A DNA stretch of 64,000 bases, taken from Bacilli bacterium (GTDB lineage Bacteria; Bacillota_I; Bacilli_A; RF39; UBA660). Shown here piece after piece: positions 36,014-44,602 of the stretch. Location of the stretch: contig CAAGCO010000008.1 of assembly GCA_900768345.1 (NCBI GenBank), positions 62,001-126,000 of the forward strand, written 5' to 3'. Numbering within the stretch: the first letter of the stretch is position 1; every line of letters begins with the position of its first letter. A program made the position numbers and the translations under genes. The notes under the pieces were generated by a model that did not search any database, was not told the DNA's origin, and worked only from the letters and a program-made list of their open reading frames with translations.

Positions 36014-37132
36014 ATGAAAATGTTAATAGAAAAAAATATATTAATGGAAGGATTAAATTGTGTAAGTAAAGCATTATCTACAAGAAATATTATTCCAGTA
36101 CTTAATGGTATTAAATTTGAACTAACTAAAGATGGATTATATTTAACAGCAACAGACAATGATATTACAATTCAAACATTTATTGATAAAAGAGATATAA
36201 AAAGCATAGATGAAGTTGGTTGTACTATTATATATGGAAAAACATTATTAAGTACTATAAGTAAATTACAAAATACTAACATATTAGTAGAAAACTTTGA
36301 AAACAATGAAGTATCTTTTAAAACAGAAAGTGGTGGAATATATGACTTCCCATGCTTCAATCAAGAAGACTTCCCAAATATAAAATTAGAAGAAGTTAAA
36401 AAACCTATAAAAATAGATAGTCAAAAATTCAAAGAAATCATTAATAAAACATCATTTGCATGTTCACTTCAAGAAAGTAGACCTTTATTAACAGGTGTTA
36501 ACATCAAATTAATAGGAGATATATTTGAATGTGTAGCTACAGACTCATATAGATTATCAAAAGTAACAATAAAATTAGATAGTATGTATAGTGAAAACGT
36601 TAATATGGTTATTCCAGCAAGAAATATTAATGAACTTGTAAAAACAATTGATAAAGAATCTGAATTAGAAATACATGTATTCCCAAATAAAGCATTATTT
36701 AAATTTGATAACATTATATTCCAAACATCATTATTAAACGGAACTTATCCAAATACAGATAATTCAATTCCTAAAGAATTTAAACATAAAATTAAAGCTA
36801 ATTTAAAAGATCTATATAGTTTATTAGATACAGCATCATCATTAACTCAATCAAAAGACAAAAACATTGTTGATATGGAAGTTACTGGTAGTGAACTTAT
36901 TATTAGAGCAGCAAGTACTGAAGGAAAAGGAAAAGATAAAATTCTAATTACAAATGAAACAGAAAATGATATAAAAATTTCATTCAGTGTTAAATACATG
37001 ATGGAAGCATTAAAAGTATTTACAAAAGAAGATATATATATATTATTAAATGGTGAAATAAGTCCAATAATTCTAAAAGAAGCAGAAAATGATGAATTAA
37101 TCGAATTAATTTTACCAATGAAGACTTACTAA
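36014..37132 (+). CDS. dnaN: DNA polymerase III beta clamp
   Basis: 372 residues, three clamp domains, ending ELILPMKTY, the typical C-terminus. Sliding clamp for polymerase processivity. AAGGAGG lies 11 bases before the ATG; a second in-frame ATG is two codons later. Followed by a strong terminator. Confidence 0.97.
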   Translation: MKMLIEKNILMEGLNCVSKALSTRNIIPVLNGIKFELTKDGLYLTATDNDITIQTFIDKRDIKSIDEVGCTIIYGKTLLSTISKLQNTNILVENFENNEVSFKTESGGIYDFPCFNQEDFPNIKLEEVKKPIKIDSQKFKEIINKTSFACSLQESRPLLTGVNIKLIGDIFECVATDSYRLSKVTIKLDSMYSENVNMVIPARNINELVKTIDKESELEIHVFPNKALFKFDNIIFQTSLLNGTYPNTDNSIPKEFKHKIKANLKDLYSLLDTASSLTQSKDKNIVDMEVTGSELIIRAASTEGKGKDKILITNETENDIKISFSVKYMMEALKVFTKEDIYILLNGEISPIILKEAENDELIELILPMKTY

Positions 37133-37158
37133 AAAACGAAAATTTTCGTTTTTTTTTT
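37131..37158 (+). terminator. Terminator of dnaA-dnaN
   Basis: Palindrome AACGAAAA/TTTTCGTT followed by a long T run, directly at the dnaN stop. Confidence 0.85.
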
Positions 37159-37174
37159 GTAATTTTTTACATTT

Positions 37175-37222
37175 TTCGACAAAATTCGACAAAATTCGAC
37201 AAACCTTTTGTGCTAGTATATT
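37175..37222 (+). promoter_or_regulatory. Three 10-bp tandem repeats and promoter of comK
   Basis: TTCGACAAAA repeats at 37175-37184 and 37185-37194 and as TTCGACAAAC at 37195-37204, one helical turn apart. A -10 TATATT is at 37217-37222, 16 bases after TTCGAC of the last repeat, so the repeats cover the -35 region. Probably a regulator site; its protein is unknown. Confidence 0.6.
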
Positions 37223-37253
37223 AGCCATTATTAATGAAAGGGGGAAGAATGAT

Positions 37254-37709
37254 ATGGATTATGAAGTTAATTACGATACACAGGTAATATTACCAATTGA
37301 AGGCTCAAAATCAAAAGTAATTGAATCTGATAATGAATATGTTGTTGATCAAACAGTACAAGAAGTTTTAGAACACAGCTGTGAATATTTTGGTAGTTCA
37401 TATGAAGGAAGAAAAGAAGGAACTAGAAAAATGCTAGGAATAACTCATAAATCTCCTATTATCGTAGAAGAAAGTCAAAAAATGATATTTTTTCCAACTA
37501 CATCACCTGAAAGATTAGATTGTATTTGGATAAATTTAGAAAAAATTGATAAATATTACAAAATAGATAATAAGAAGTCTGCAATTAAATTTAAAAATGG
37601 TGATAAGCTAGAATTTGATGTATCATTTGGTTCATTATCAAATCAAATTTTAAGAGCAACAAGATTAAAATTTGTCTTAGACGAAAGAACATCAAAAAAA
37701 GGTAATTAA
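37254..37709 (+). CDS. comK: ComK-family competence transcription factor
   Basis: 151 residues. The core CEYFGSSYEGRKEGTRKMLG followed by KSPIIVEESQKMIFFPTTSP is the ComK signature. In Bacillus ComK activates DNA-uptake and recombination genes through AT-rich boxes. It sits between dnaN and recF, where Bacilli usually carry the small S4-domain gene yaaA. GGGGGAAG lies 9 bases before the ATG, and tandem repeats cover its promoter. Slightly shorter at the C-terminus than B. subtilis ComK. No com operon is in the window. Confidence 0.88.
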   Translation: MDYEVNYDTQVILPIEGSKSKVIESDNEYVVDQTVQEVLEHSCEYFGSSYEGRKEGTRKMLGITHKSPIIVEESQKMIFFPTTSPERLDCIWINLEKIDKYYKIDNKKSAIKFKNGDKLEFDVSFGSLSNQILRATRLKFVLDERTSKKGN

Positions 37710-37818
37710 AATTAAAATTTTCTTTTTTTATGCATCAATTTATGGTATAATTTAATTGTTGTGTAGGTGTACCTAAATGATAGAAAAATCAAAAAAAAGG
37801 GGTTAATGAGGTTTAAAA

Positions 37819-38904
37819 ATGAATATTACAAGAATAGAACTACTAAATTTTAGAAATTATAAGAAAAAAAACTTTGATAATTTTTCAAATTTAAACATCA
37901 TAATTGGTAAAAACGGAATTGGTAAAACAACAATTATTGAATCTATCTATTTAGGTAGTTTAGCAAAATCTTTTAAAACAAATAATGAAATGTCAATTAT
38001 TAAAGAAGGAGAAGATTTTTTTAAAATAAAAGTTTTCTATTTTGATTACGGTCCTAAAAAGAATCTTGAATTATATCTTGATAAGAATGGTAAGAAGACA
38101 AAAATCAACACAAAAATTCAAAAAAAACTTAGTGATTTTATCTCTCAATATAGGATAATAATGCTTTCTCCAGATGAATTAAAGTTAATTAAATCATCAC
38201 CAAACACTAGAAGAAATTATCTAAATATACAAATATCTCAACTACACAAAGAATACATTTATTATTTAAATAATTACAATACATTAATTAAAAACAAAAA
38301 TGATTTTTTAAAGAAGTTAATGTTAAATAATAACTTAGATTCCAGATATTTAGATATATTAGATGAAAAAATAGTTGAAGAAGGCTTAAAAATTTATAAT
38401 TATAGAAATAATTATATTGAATTAATTAATTCGTACATAAATGATATATTTAAAAACTATATCAAGGGTCAAAAGATAAATATTGAGTATGAATCTGATT
38501 ACAAAATAAATGACAAAGAAAAATTACTAAAAGAACTAAAGAAAAATAGAAATAAAGAAATAAATATAGGAATGACTTCATTCGGAGTACATAGAGACGA
38601 TTACAAATTTTGTCAAAATGGAAATGATGCTAAAGAATATAGTTCACAAGGAATACAAAAGTTAATAATTTTAGCAATGAAGCTTTCAGAAGTCAAAATA
38701 TTCATAGAAAAATATGATATAAAACCTATATTACTACTCGATGATTTATTTAGTGAACTAGATGAAAAAAATAGAAACAATATTTTTAAATCATTAGATA
38801 AAAGCATACAAGTATTCATCACAACAACAGATTTAAAAAATATTAATAAAAGAATAGTAGAAAAAGCGAAAATATTTGATTTAGATGAGGGAGTGAGTAA
38901 ATGA
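37819..38904 (+). CDS. recF: DNA replication and repair protein RecF
   Basis: 361 residues. SMC-like ATPase: Walker A GKNGIGKTT, signature region TSFGVHRDD and YSSQGIQK, and Walker B PILLLDDLFSELDE. Loads RecA at gaps. Overlaps gyrB by ATGA. Confidence 0.97.
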   Translation: MNITRIELLNFRNYKKKNFDNFSNLNIIIGKNGIGKTTIIESIYLGSLAKSFKTNNEMSIIKEGEDFFKIKVFYFDYGPKKNLELYLDKNGKKTKINTKIQKKLSDFISQYRIIMLSPDELKLIKSSPNTRRNYLNIQISQLHKEYIYYLNNYNTLIKNKNDFLKKLMLNNNLDSRYLDILDEKIVEEGLKIYNYRNNYIELINSYINDIFKNYIKGQKINIEYESDYKINDKEKLLKELKKNRNKEINIGMTSFGVHRDDYKFCQNGNDAKEYSSQGIQKLIILAMKLSEVKIFIEKYDIKPILLLDDLFSELDEKNRNNIFKSLDKSIQVFITTTDLKNINKRIVEKAKIFDLDEGVSK

Positions 38905-40811
38905 AAGAAGAATATGGCGTAAATGATATTCAAGTATTAGAAGGCTTAGAAGCAGTAAGAAAAAGACCTGGTATGTATATTGGAACAACTGGTGTTAGAG
39001 GATTACATCACCTAGTTTGGGAAATTGTTGATAACTCAGTAGATGAATCATTAGCTGGGTATTGTGATGATATCGAAGTTATAGTAAATGAAGATAATAG
39101 CGTAACAGTTAAAGATGATGGTAGAGGAATGCCTACAGGAATACACCCTAAAACTGGTATATCAACAGTTGAAACAATATTCACAGTATTACATGCTGGT
39201 GGAAAATTTGGAGGAAAAGGATATAAAGTGTCTGGTGGTCTACATGGTGTAGGTGCATCAGTAGTTAATGCCTTATCAAGTTGGTTAGAAGTTAAAGTAT
39301 ATAGAGACGGAAAAATTTATCATCAAAGATTTGAAAATGGTGGTCATCCAGTAAAAAGCCTAGAAGTTATAGGAGAGTGCGATGAAAATAGAACAGGAAC
39401 AACTGTTACTTTCAAGCCAGATCCAACAATATTTGAAGAAACAACAAAATTTGATTACGAAACATTAAAAACAAGATCAAGAGAATTAGCATTTCTAAAT
39501 AAAGGACTTAGAATTATTCTTAGTGACTTAAGAAGTGGTCAAAAAGATGAATTTTTATATAATGGAGGACTTGTTGAATACGTAAAATTACTAAATACTA
39601 ATAAAAAAGTTATTCATGATGATATCGTTGATGTATCAGGTGCGGAAGACGATATAAGCATAGAAGTAGCAATGCAATATAATGATGGATATAACAGCAA
39701 TGTGTATTCATTTACAAACAATATTAACACTGTTGAAGGTGGAACACACGAAGATGGAGTTAGACTTGCATTATCAAGAGTTATTAACAATTATGCTAGA
39801 AGTAACGGATTTCTTAAAGATAAAGATGATTCATTAACACAAGATGATGTTAAAGAAGGAATCACAATGGTAATATCTTGTAAGCATCCAAATCCACAAT
39901 TTGAAGGACAAACAAAGACAAAACTTGGAAACGTAGAAGTAAGAAAAATAGCAAGTAATATATTTGGTGCAGGATTTGAAAAATTTTTATTAGAAAATCC
40001 AGATCAAGCAAAAGCAATAATGGAAAAAGTACTACTTGCATCTAGAGCTAGAGTTGCTGCTAAAAAAGCAAGAGAATTAACAAGAAGAAAAGGCGACCTA
40101 GAAATAACTAATTTCTATGGAAAACTTACAGATTGTAAAAGCAAAGATCCAAGTGAATCAGAAATATTCCTAGTCGAGGGAGATTCAGCCGGTGGTTCTG
40201 CTAAAAAAGGTAGAGATTATATGACACAAGCTATTCTTCCATTAAGAGGAAAAATATTAAATGTTGAGAAAGCAAGACTTGATAGAGCATTAAGTAATGA
40301 AGAAATAAGAACTATAGTAACAGCATTTGGTACAGGAATTGGAGAAGAATTTGACTTATCAAAACTAAGATACGACAAAATCATAATAATGACCGATGCC
40401 GATGTAGATGGTTCTCATATTAGAATTCTTCTATTAACATTATTCTATAGATTCTTTAAACCAGTAGTTGAAAATGGACATGTTTATGCTGCTCAACCAC
40501 CTTTATTCAAGATTGTATATGGCAAAAATATCAAATATGTTTTAGATGAAAATGAAAGAGATGAATATTTAAAAACATTACCTGAAAATGCAAAATATAC
40601 AATTACACGTATGAAAGGTTTAGGTGAGATGGACGCTGATGAATTAAGAGACACAACAATGTCAAAAGAATTCAGAATTCTAAGAAAAATTACTGTTGAC
40701 GATGCAATGGGAGCTGACGAAATATTCACAACTCTAATGGGTGAAGATGTTGAACCAAGAAGAAAATTCATAGAAGAAAATGCTATATATGTTAGCAACT
40801 TAGATATATAG
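38901..40811 (+). CDS. gyrB: DNA gyrase subunit B
   Basis: 636 residues. GHKL ATPase (DNSVDESLAG, DDGRGMP, GGLHGVG), transducer, TOPRIM with EGDSAGGSAKKGRD and DADVDGSHI, and C-terminal QPPLFKI plus GLGEMDADEL. Context with recF and gyrA supports gyrase over topoisomerase IV. Confidence 0.97.
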   Translation: MKEEYGVNDIQVLEGLEAVRKRPGMYIGTTGVRGLHHLVWEIVDNSVDESLAGYCDDIEVIVNEDNSVTVKDDGRGMPTGIHPKTGISTVETIFTVLHAGGKFGGKGYKVSGGLHGVGASVVNALSSWLEVKVYRDGKIYHQRFENGGHPVKSLEVIGECDENRTGTTVTFKPDPTIFEETTKFDYETLKTRSRELAFLNKGLRIILSDLRSGQKDEFLYNGGLVEYVKLLNTNKKVIHDDIVDVSGAEDDISIEVAMQYNDGYNSNVYSFTNNINTVEGGTHEDGVRLALSRVINNYARSNGFLKDKDDSLTQDDVKEGITMVISCKHPNPQFEGQTKTKLGNVEVRKIASNIFGAGFEKFLLENPDQAKAIMEKVLLASRARVAAKKARELTRRKGDLEITNFYGKLTDCKSKDPSESEIFLVEGDSAGGSAKKGRDYMTQAILPLRGKILNVEKARLDRALSNEEIRTIVTAFGTGIGEEFDLSKLRYDKIIIMTDADVDGSHIRILLLTLFYRFFKPVVENGHVYAAQPPLFKIVYGKNIKYVLDENERDEYLKTLPENAKYTITRMKGLGEMDADELRDTTMSKEFRILRKITVDDAMGADEIFTTLMGEDVEPRRKFIEENAIYVSNLDI

Positions 40812-40820
40812 GAGGTTAAG

Positions 40821-43253
40821 ATGGATAAGATAGAGCAAAATAATATAATAAAAGAAGTAAAAGATTCATTTTTAGATTATTCAATGAGCGTTATCGTCTC
40901 AAGAGCAATTCCAGACTTAAGAGATGGTTTAAAGCCAGTTCACAGAAGAATTCTTTATTCAATGTATGAATCAGGTTACACACCAGACAAACAACACAGA
41001 AAATGTGCTAGAATTGTCGGAGACGTTATGGGAAAATATCACCCACATGGAGATTCATCAATTTATGAAGCAATGGTTAGAATGGCACAAGACTTTAGTT
41101 ACAGATATATGTTAGTTGATGGTCATGGAAACTTCGGAAACATGGATGGCGATGGTGCCGCAGCAATGCGTTACACAGAAGCAAGACTTGCCAAAGTTAG
41201 TTTAGAATTATTAAGAGATATTAATAAAGATACAGTTGATTTCACACCTAACTTCGATGAAACAGAAAAAGAACCAGTAGTTTTACCAAGTAGATTCCCA
41301 AATATTTTAGTAAACGGAACAATGGGAATTGCAGTAGGTATGGCAACAAATATTCCACCACATAACTTAGGTGAAGTAATCGATGGTTGTGTTGCTTACA
41401 TAGATAATCCTGAAATAGATACTATGGAAATGATGAACTATATCAAAGGACCTGATTTTCCTACAGGCGGTATTATATTAGGAAGTAGTGGTATTAAAAA
41501 AGCATACGAAACTGGACGTGGAACAATAACTATAAGATGTAAAGCTGAAATAGAAGAAACAAATAATAGAAATAGAATAGTAATAACAGAAATACCTTAT
41601 AATGTTAATACATTAGACTTAAAAAATAGAATTGCAGAATTAGTTAGAGATAAAGTATTAGAAGGAATAGCTGATTATCATGAAGAAACAAACATTGAAA
41701 ATGGTATAAAAATCGTTGTCACACTTAAAAAAGAAGCAAATGCAAATGTAGTATTAAATAATTTATATAAACATACACAATTACAATCAACATTTGGAAT
41801 CATATTCTTAATGTTAGATCAGGGACAACCTAGAACATTAGGAATTAAGGATATTATTTCAAAATATGTAGATTATCAAAAAGAAATTATAATCAGAAGA
41901 ACAAAATTTGATTTAGCTAAAGCAGAAGCAAGAGCACATATCTTAGAAGGATATAAAATTGCTTTAGATCATATAGATGATATTATTAAAATAATAAAAG
42001 AAAGTCAAAGTGATTCAATAGCTAAAGAAAGATTAATTGAAAAATATAGATTCAGTGAAATTCAAGCAGATGCAATTTTAGAATTAAAATTAAGAAGATT
42101 AACAGGATTAGAAAGAGAAAAAATCGAAGAAGAATTAGCAAATATCTTAAAATTAATCGAAGAATATAAATCAATATTAGCAAGTGAAGAAAAAGTATTA
42201 GCAATTATAAAACAAGAAATGCTTGAAATTAAGGCTAAATACGGTGATGAAAGAAGAACAAAGATTGATAATAGCGCAATAGAATATATTGAAGATGAAT
42301 CATTGATTCCTCAAGAAGAAATAATTGTAACAATTACAAGCAAAAATTACATTAAGAGAACTCCAAAAGATACTTATAAAGTTCAAAATAGAGGTGGAGT
42401 TGGAGTAAAAGGAATGACAACAACAGAAGAAGATTACGTGGAACAATTATTATCAATGAATACTCATGACTATATATTATTCTTCTCAAATAAAGGAAAA
42501 GTATATAGATTAAAAGGATACAAGATTCCTGAATATTCAAGAACAGCAAAAGGACTTCCAATTGTTAATCTATTATCATTAGAAAAAGATGAAAAAATTA
42601 ACACAATAATAAAAATAAATGAAAATGAAACGTACAAATGTTTGCTATTTAGTACAAAAGATGGATTAGTAAAAAGAACATTAATATCAGAATTCGATAA
42701 TATAAGACAAAGTGGAAAGATAGCAATAACATTAAAAGAAAATGATGAACTAATTTCAGTAAAGAAAACAACAGGAAATGATCAAGTTCTAATGTGTTCT
42801 TCAAATGGAAGAATGGCAAGATTCAACGAAGAAGAAATTAGAATCATGGGAAGAAATGCATCTGGTGTTAGAGGAATTAATTTATCAGACGATAAATGTG
42901 TAGGAATGGAAATATCAGAACCAGGAAAATTACTACTTGTTGTTACAGAAAATGGATATGGTAAAAAAACAGCAATAGAAGAGTATAGAGAAACAAAAAG
43001 AGGAAGCAAAGGCGTAAAGACAATTAATATTACAGAAAAAAATGGAAATGTTATAGGATTTAAATCTACAGATAATGACAAAGATTTAATGATCATCACA
43101 TCAGATGGAATAATTATAAGAATGGATATAAATAGTATTTCACAAATGGGAAGAGTAACAAAAGGCGTAAGATTAATTAATTTAAAAGACAAAAATAAGG
43201 TTGCATCAATATCTGTAATTGAAAAGGAAGAGGCTCCTATAGCAGAAGAGTAA
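40821..43253 (+). CDS. gyrA: DNA gyrase subunit A
   Basis: 810 residues. Winged helix with HPHGDSSIYEAMVRMAQDF (quinolone region, Ser present) and catalytic Tyr in AAAMRYTEARL. The C-terminal beta-pinwheel carries the GyrA box as QNRGGVG, where the consensus has a basic residue instead of Asn and Val. AGGAGG 6 bases before the ATG. The stop lies in its terminator. Confidence 0.96.
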   Translation: MDKIEQNNIIKEVKDSFLDYSMSVIVSRAIPDLRDGLKPVHRRILYSMYESGYTPDKQHRKCARIVGDVMGKYHPHGDSSIYEAMVRMAQDFSYRYMLVDGHGNFGNMDGDGAAAMRYTEARLAKVSLELLRDINKDTVDFTPNFDETEKEPVVLPSRFPNILVNGTMGIAVGMATNIPPHNLGEVIDGCVAYIDNPEIDTMEMMNYIKGPDFPTGGIILGSSGIKKAYETGRGTITIRCKAEIEETNNRNRIVITEIPYNVNTLDLKNRIAELVRDKVLEGIADYHEETNIENGIKIVVTLKKEANANVVLNNLYKHTQLQSTFGIIFLMLDQGQPRTLGIKDIISKYVDYQKEIIIRRTKFDLAKAEARAHILEGYKIALDHIDDIIKIIKESQSDSIAKERLIEKYRFSEIQADAILELKLRRLTGLEREKIEEELANILKLIEEYKSILASEEKVLAIIKQEMLEIKAKYGDERRTKIDNSAIEYIEDESLIPQEEIIVTITSKNYIKRTPKDTYKVQNRGGVGVKGMTTTEEDYVEQLLSMNTHDYILFFSNKGKVYRLKGYKIPEYSRTAKGLPIVNLLSLEKDEKINTIIKINENETYKCLLFSTKDGLVKRTLISEFDNIRQSGKIAITLKENDELISVKKTTGNDQVLMCSSNGRMARFNEEEIRIMGRNASGVRGINLSDDKCVGMEISEPGKLLLVVTENGYGKKTAIEEYRETKRGSKGVKTINITEKNGNVIGFKSTDNDKDLMIITSDGIIIRMDINSISQMGRVTKGVRLINLKDKNKVASISVIEKEEAPIAEE

Positions 43254-43271
43254 TTTATTACTCTTCTTTTT
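43244..43271 (+). terminator. Terminator of recF-gyrB-gyrA
   Basis: AGAAGAGTAA (43244-43253, includes the gyrA stop) pairs with TTACTCTTCT (43258-43267), then T-rich. Confidence 0.85.
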
Positions 43272-43274
43272 ATA

Positions 43275-43290
43275 TGTTCCACGTGGAACA
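43275..43290. other. parS site 1
   Basis: TGTTCCACGTGGAACA, four bases after the gyrA terminator. No DnaA-like box beside it; a Noc site lies 11 bases to the right. Confidence 0.93.
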
Positions 43291-43301
43291 AAGAAAAAAA
43301 G

Positions 43302-43315
43302 ATTTCCCGGGAAAT
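43302..43315. other. Noc-binding site (NBS)
   Basis: ATTTCCCGGGAAAT, identical to the B. subtilis Noc site. It is the only copy I found in the window and lies between parS 1 and 2. The window also encodes a Noc-type protein at 25259-26470. Confidence 0.85.
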
Positions 43316-43337
43316 AAAAAAACAAAGTTATTAACAA

Positions 43338-43353
43338 TGTTCCACGTGGAACA
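43338..43353. other. parS site 2
   Basis: TGTTCCACGTGGAACA, preceded by TTATTAACA (43328-43336) and one base. Confidence 0.93.
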
Positions 43354-43455
43354 TTAACAGATTATTTATCCAACAATGCAGTGAAAAAATAAATAATTGT
43401 ATTTAAACATTATTTATTAGTGATTATAAATAGTATAAAAAAATAGTTATTCACA

Positions 43456-43471
43456 TGTTCCACGTGGAACA
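43456..43471. other. parS site 3
   Basis: TGTTCCACGTGGAACA, directly abutted by TTATTCACA (43447-43455), a perfect TTATNCACA DnaA box. Confidence 0.93.
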
Positions 43472-43657
43472 TGAGTAATTAAAAATAATATTTTTAGTCA
43501 ATAACTTCTATAAATAAGATAAGAAAAATTTAAATATATTTTCATAAATCATTAACAACAAACTTTAATTAATTAATAAATAAACTAATTGTTAGATTTT
43601 TAATATTAACAATAAATCTATTATAGAAAAAATTAAAATAAGCAAAGTTATCAACAA

Positions 43658-43673
43658 TGTTCCACGTGGAACA
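43658..43673. other. parS site 4
   Basis: TGTTCCACGTGGAACA, preceded by TTATCAACA (43648-43656), the same box used at oriC, and one base. Confidence 0.93.
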
Positions 43674-43848
43674 TAAGAAATATTTTAAATAATAACTTAT
43701 TATAAAATTACCTGACATGGTAAATTTTAACAAAAAAATAAAATATTAAATGAATTGCAATAATAAATATAATTTGATTACAATATTAAGATATTTAATT
43801 ATAATTTTATTAAATGTAACTATTAATGACGGTAGAAGTTATTAACAA

Positions 43849-43864
43849 TGTTCCACGTGGAACA
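43849..43864. other. parS site 5
   Basis: TGTTCCACGTGGAACA, preceded by TTATTAACA (43839-43847) and one base. Confidence 0.93.
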
Positions 43865-43996
43865 TTAACAAAAATAAATCTAAAAAATTAGTTAATCTTT
43901 AGAATTTATAAACAAAAATAATTTAAATTAATATTTAAAATGCAAAAATTAAATATTTCGTGATTTTAATTCATATGTTAGAAAAACTATTGATAA

Positions 43997-44012
43997 TGTT
44001 CCACGTGGAACA
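43997..44012. other. parS site 6
   Basis: TGTTCCACGTGGAACA, directly preceded by TATTGATAA (43988-43996), a reverse-orientation box with one mismatch. Confidence 0.93.
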
Positions 44013-44023
44013 TAAAAAAATAC

Positions 44024-44052
44024 TTGATTTAAAAGAAATAATAATATATAAT
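44024..44052 (+). promoter_or_regulatory. Promoter of the SRP RNA
   Basis: TTGATT (44024-44029), 17 bases, TATAAT (44047-44052). Start near 44058. It begins 12 bases after parS site 6. Confidence 0.8.
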
Positions 44053-44057
44053 ATACT

Positions 44058-44137
44058 TGTGCAACAGAAAAAATGCGAATCAGGTCAGAATTGGAAGATA
44101 GCAGCCTTAAGTGATTATTCTGTGTGCACTTTTTTTA
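44058..44137 (+). ncRNA. ffs: Signal recognition particle RNA, small bacterial type
   Basis: About 73 bases plus a T tract. The domain IV core reads GGTCAGA-ATT-GGAA-GAT-AGCAGCC, matching the SRP consensus around the GGAA tetraloop with an AU-rich apical stem. The ends pair (TGTGCA-ACAG with CTGT-G-TGCAC) and run into seven T. It lies before tadA-dnaX as in B. subtilis, but it is the short 4.5S form without an Alu domain. Confidence 0.92.
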
Positions 44138-44147
44138 TGAGGTGAAA

Positions 44148-44558
44148 ATGAATCAACAAATTTTAAAAATATTAATTCAAGAAACTAACAAAGCGATGAA
44201 TAAAAATGAAGTTCCTATCGGATGCGTGATAACAAGAAATTCTGAAATTATTTCTAAAGCACATAATCAAAAAATATCAAGAATGGATCCAACAGCCCAT
44301 GCAGAAATAATTGCAATAAAAAAAGCCTGCAGGAAAGTTGGATCTTGGAACTTGAATAATTGTGAATTATATGTAACACTTAAACCATGTGACATGTGTA
44401 TAGCTGTTATAAATGAGGCAAGGATAAAAAAAGTATATTATGTTGTTGACAATAATAAAATTGTTAATAACAATATGTTAATAACAAAAATAAAAGACTG
44501 TGAATATGAAAATGCTTTTAGTGAAAAATTAAGTACTTTCTTCAAAAATAAAAGATAG
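44148..44558 (+). CDS. tadA: tRNA-specific adenosine deaminase
   Basis: 136 residues from MNQQILK; GAGGTG 5 bases upstream fixes this start over a longer frame that runs through the SRP RNA terminator. Zinc deaminase motifs HAEIIAIKKA and PCDMC are present. Makes inosine at the wobble base of tRNA-Arg. The start is 10 bases after the SRP T tract. Confidence 0.95.
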   Translation: MNQQILKILIQETNKAMNKNEVPIGCVITRNSEIISKAHNQKISRMDPTAHAEIIAIKKACRKVGSWNLNNCELYVTLKPCDMCIAVINEARIKKVYYVVDNNKIVNNNMLITKIKDCEYENAFSEKLSTFFKNKR

Positions 44559-44602
44559 ATAATATATAAATATTTTGATATAATATTTAGAGGAGGTTTA
44601 TT

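Larger units (their letters stand above)
43275..44012. other. Cluster of six parS centromere sites
   Basis: Six identical perfect palindromes TGTTCCACGTGGAACA in 738 bases, matching the ParB parS consensus with CC/GG in place of TC/GA. Centre spacings are 63, 118, 202, 191 and 148 bases. Four of six have a TTAT(T/C)(A/C)ACA-like sequence abutting or one base before the site, and the sixth has the reverse-type TATTGATAA. The stretch holds no credible gene. It is the probable centromere bound by ParB to segregate the origin. Confidence 0.95.

Noticed and set aside
35839..36159. 106-codon minus-strand frame over the dnaA-dnaN junction
   Set aside because: Shadow of dnaN and of the incC DnaA boxes, with no family match and no ribosome site.
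43275..44012. Repeated palindromes with spacers, CRISPR-like at first sight
   Set aside because: The 16-bp units are perfect parS palindromes, spacers vary from 47 to 186 bases, and no cas gene is present.
43960..44145. 61-codon open frame over parS 6 and the SRP RNA
   Set aside because: It runs through a parS site, an RNA gene and its terminator and has no ribosome site.
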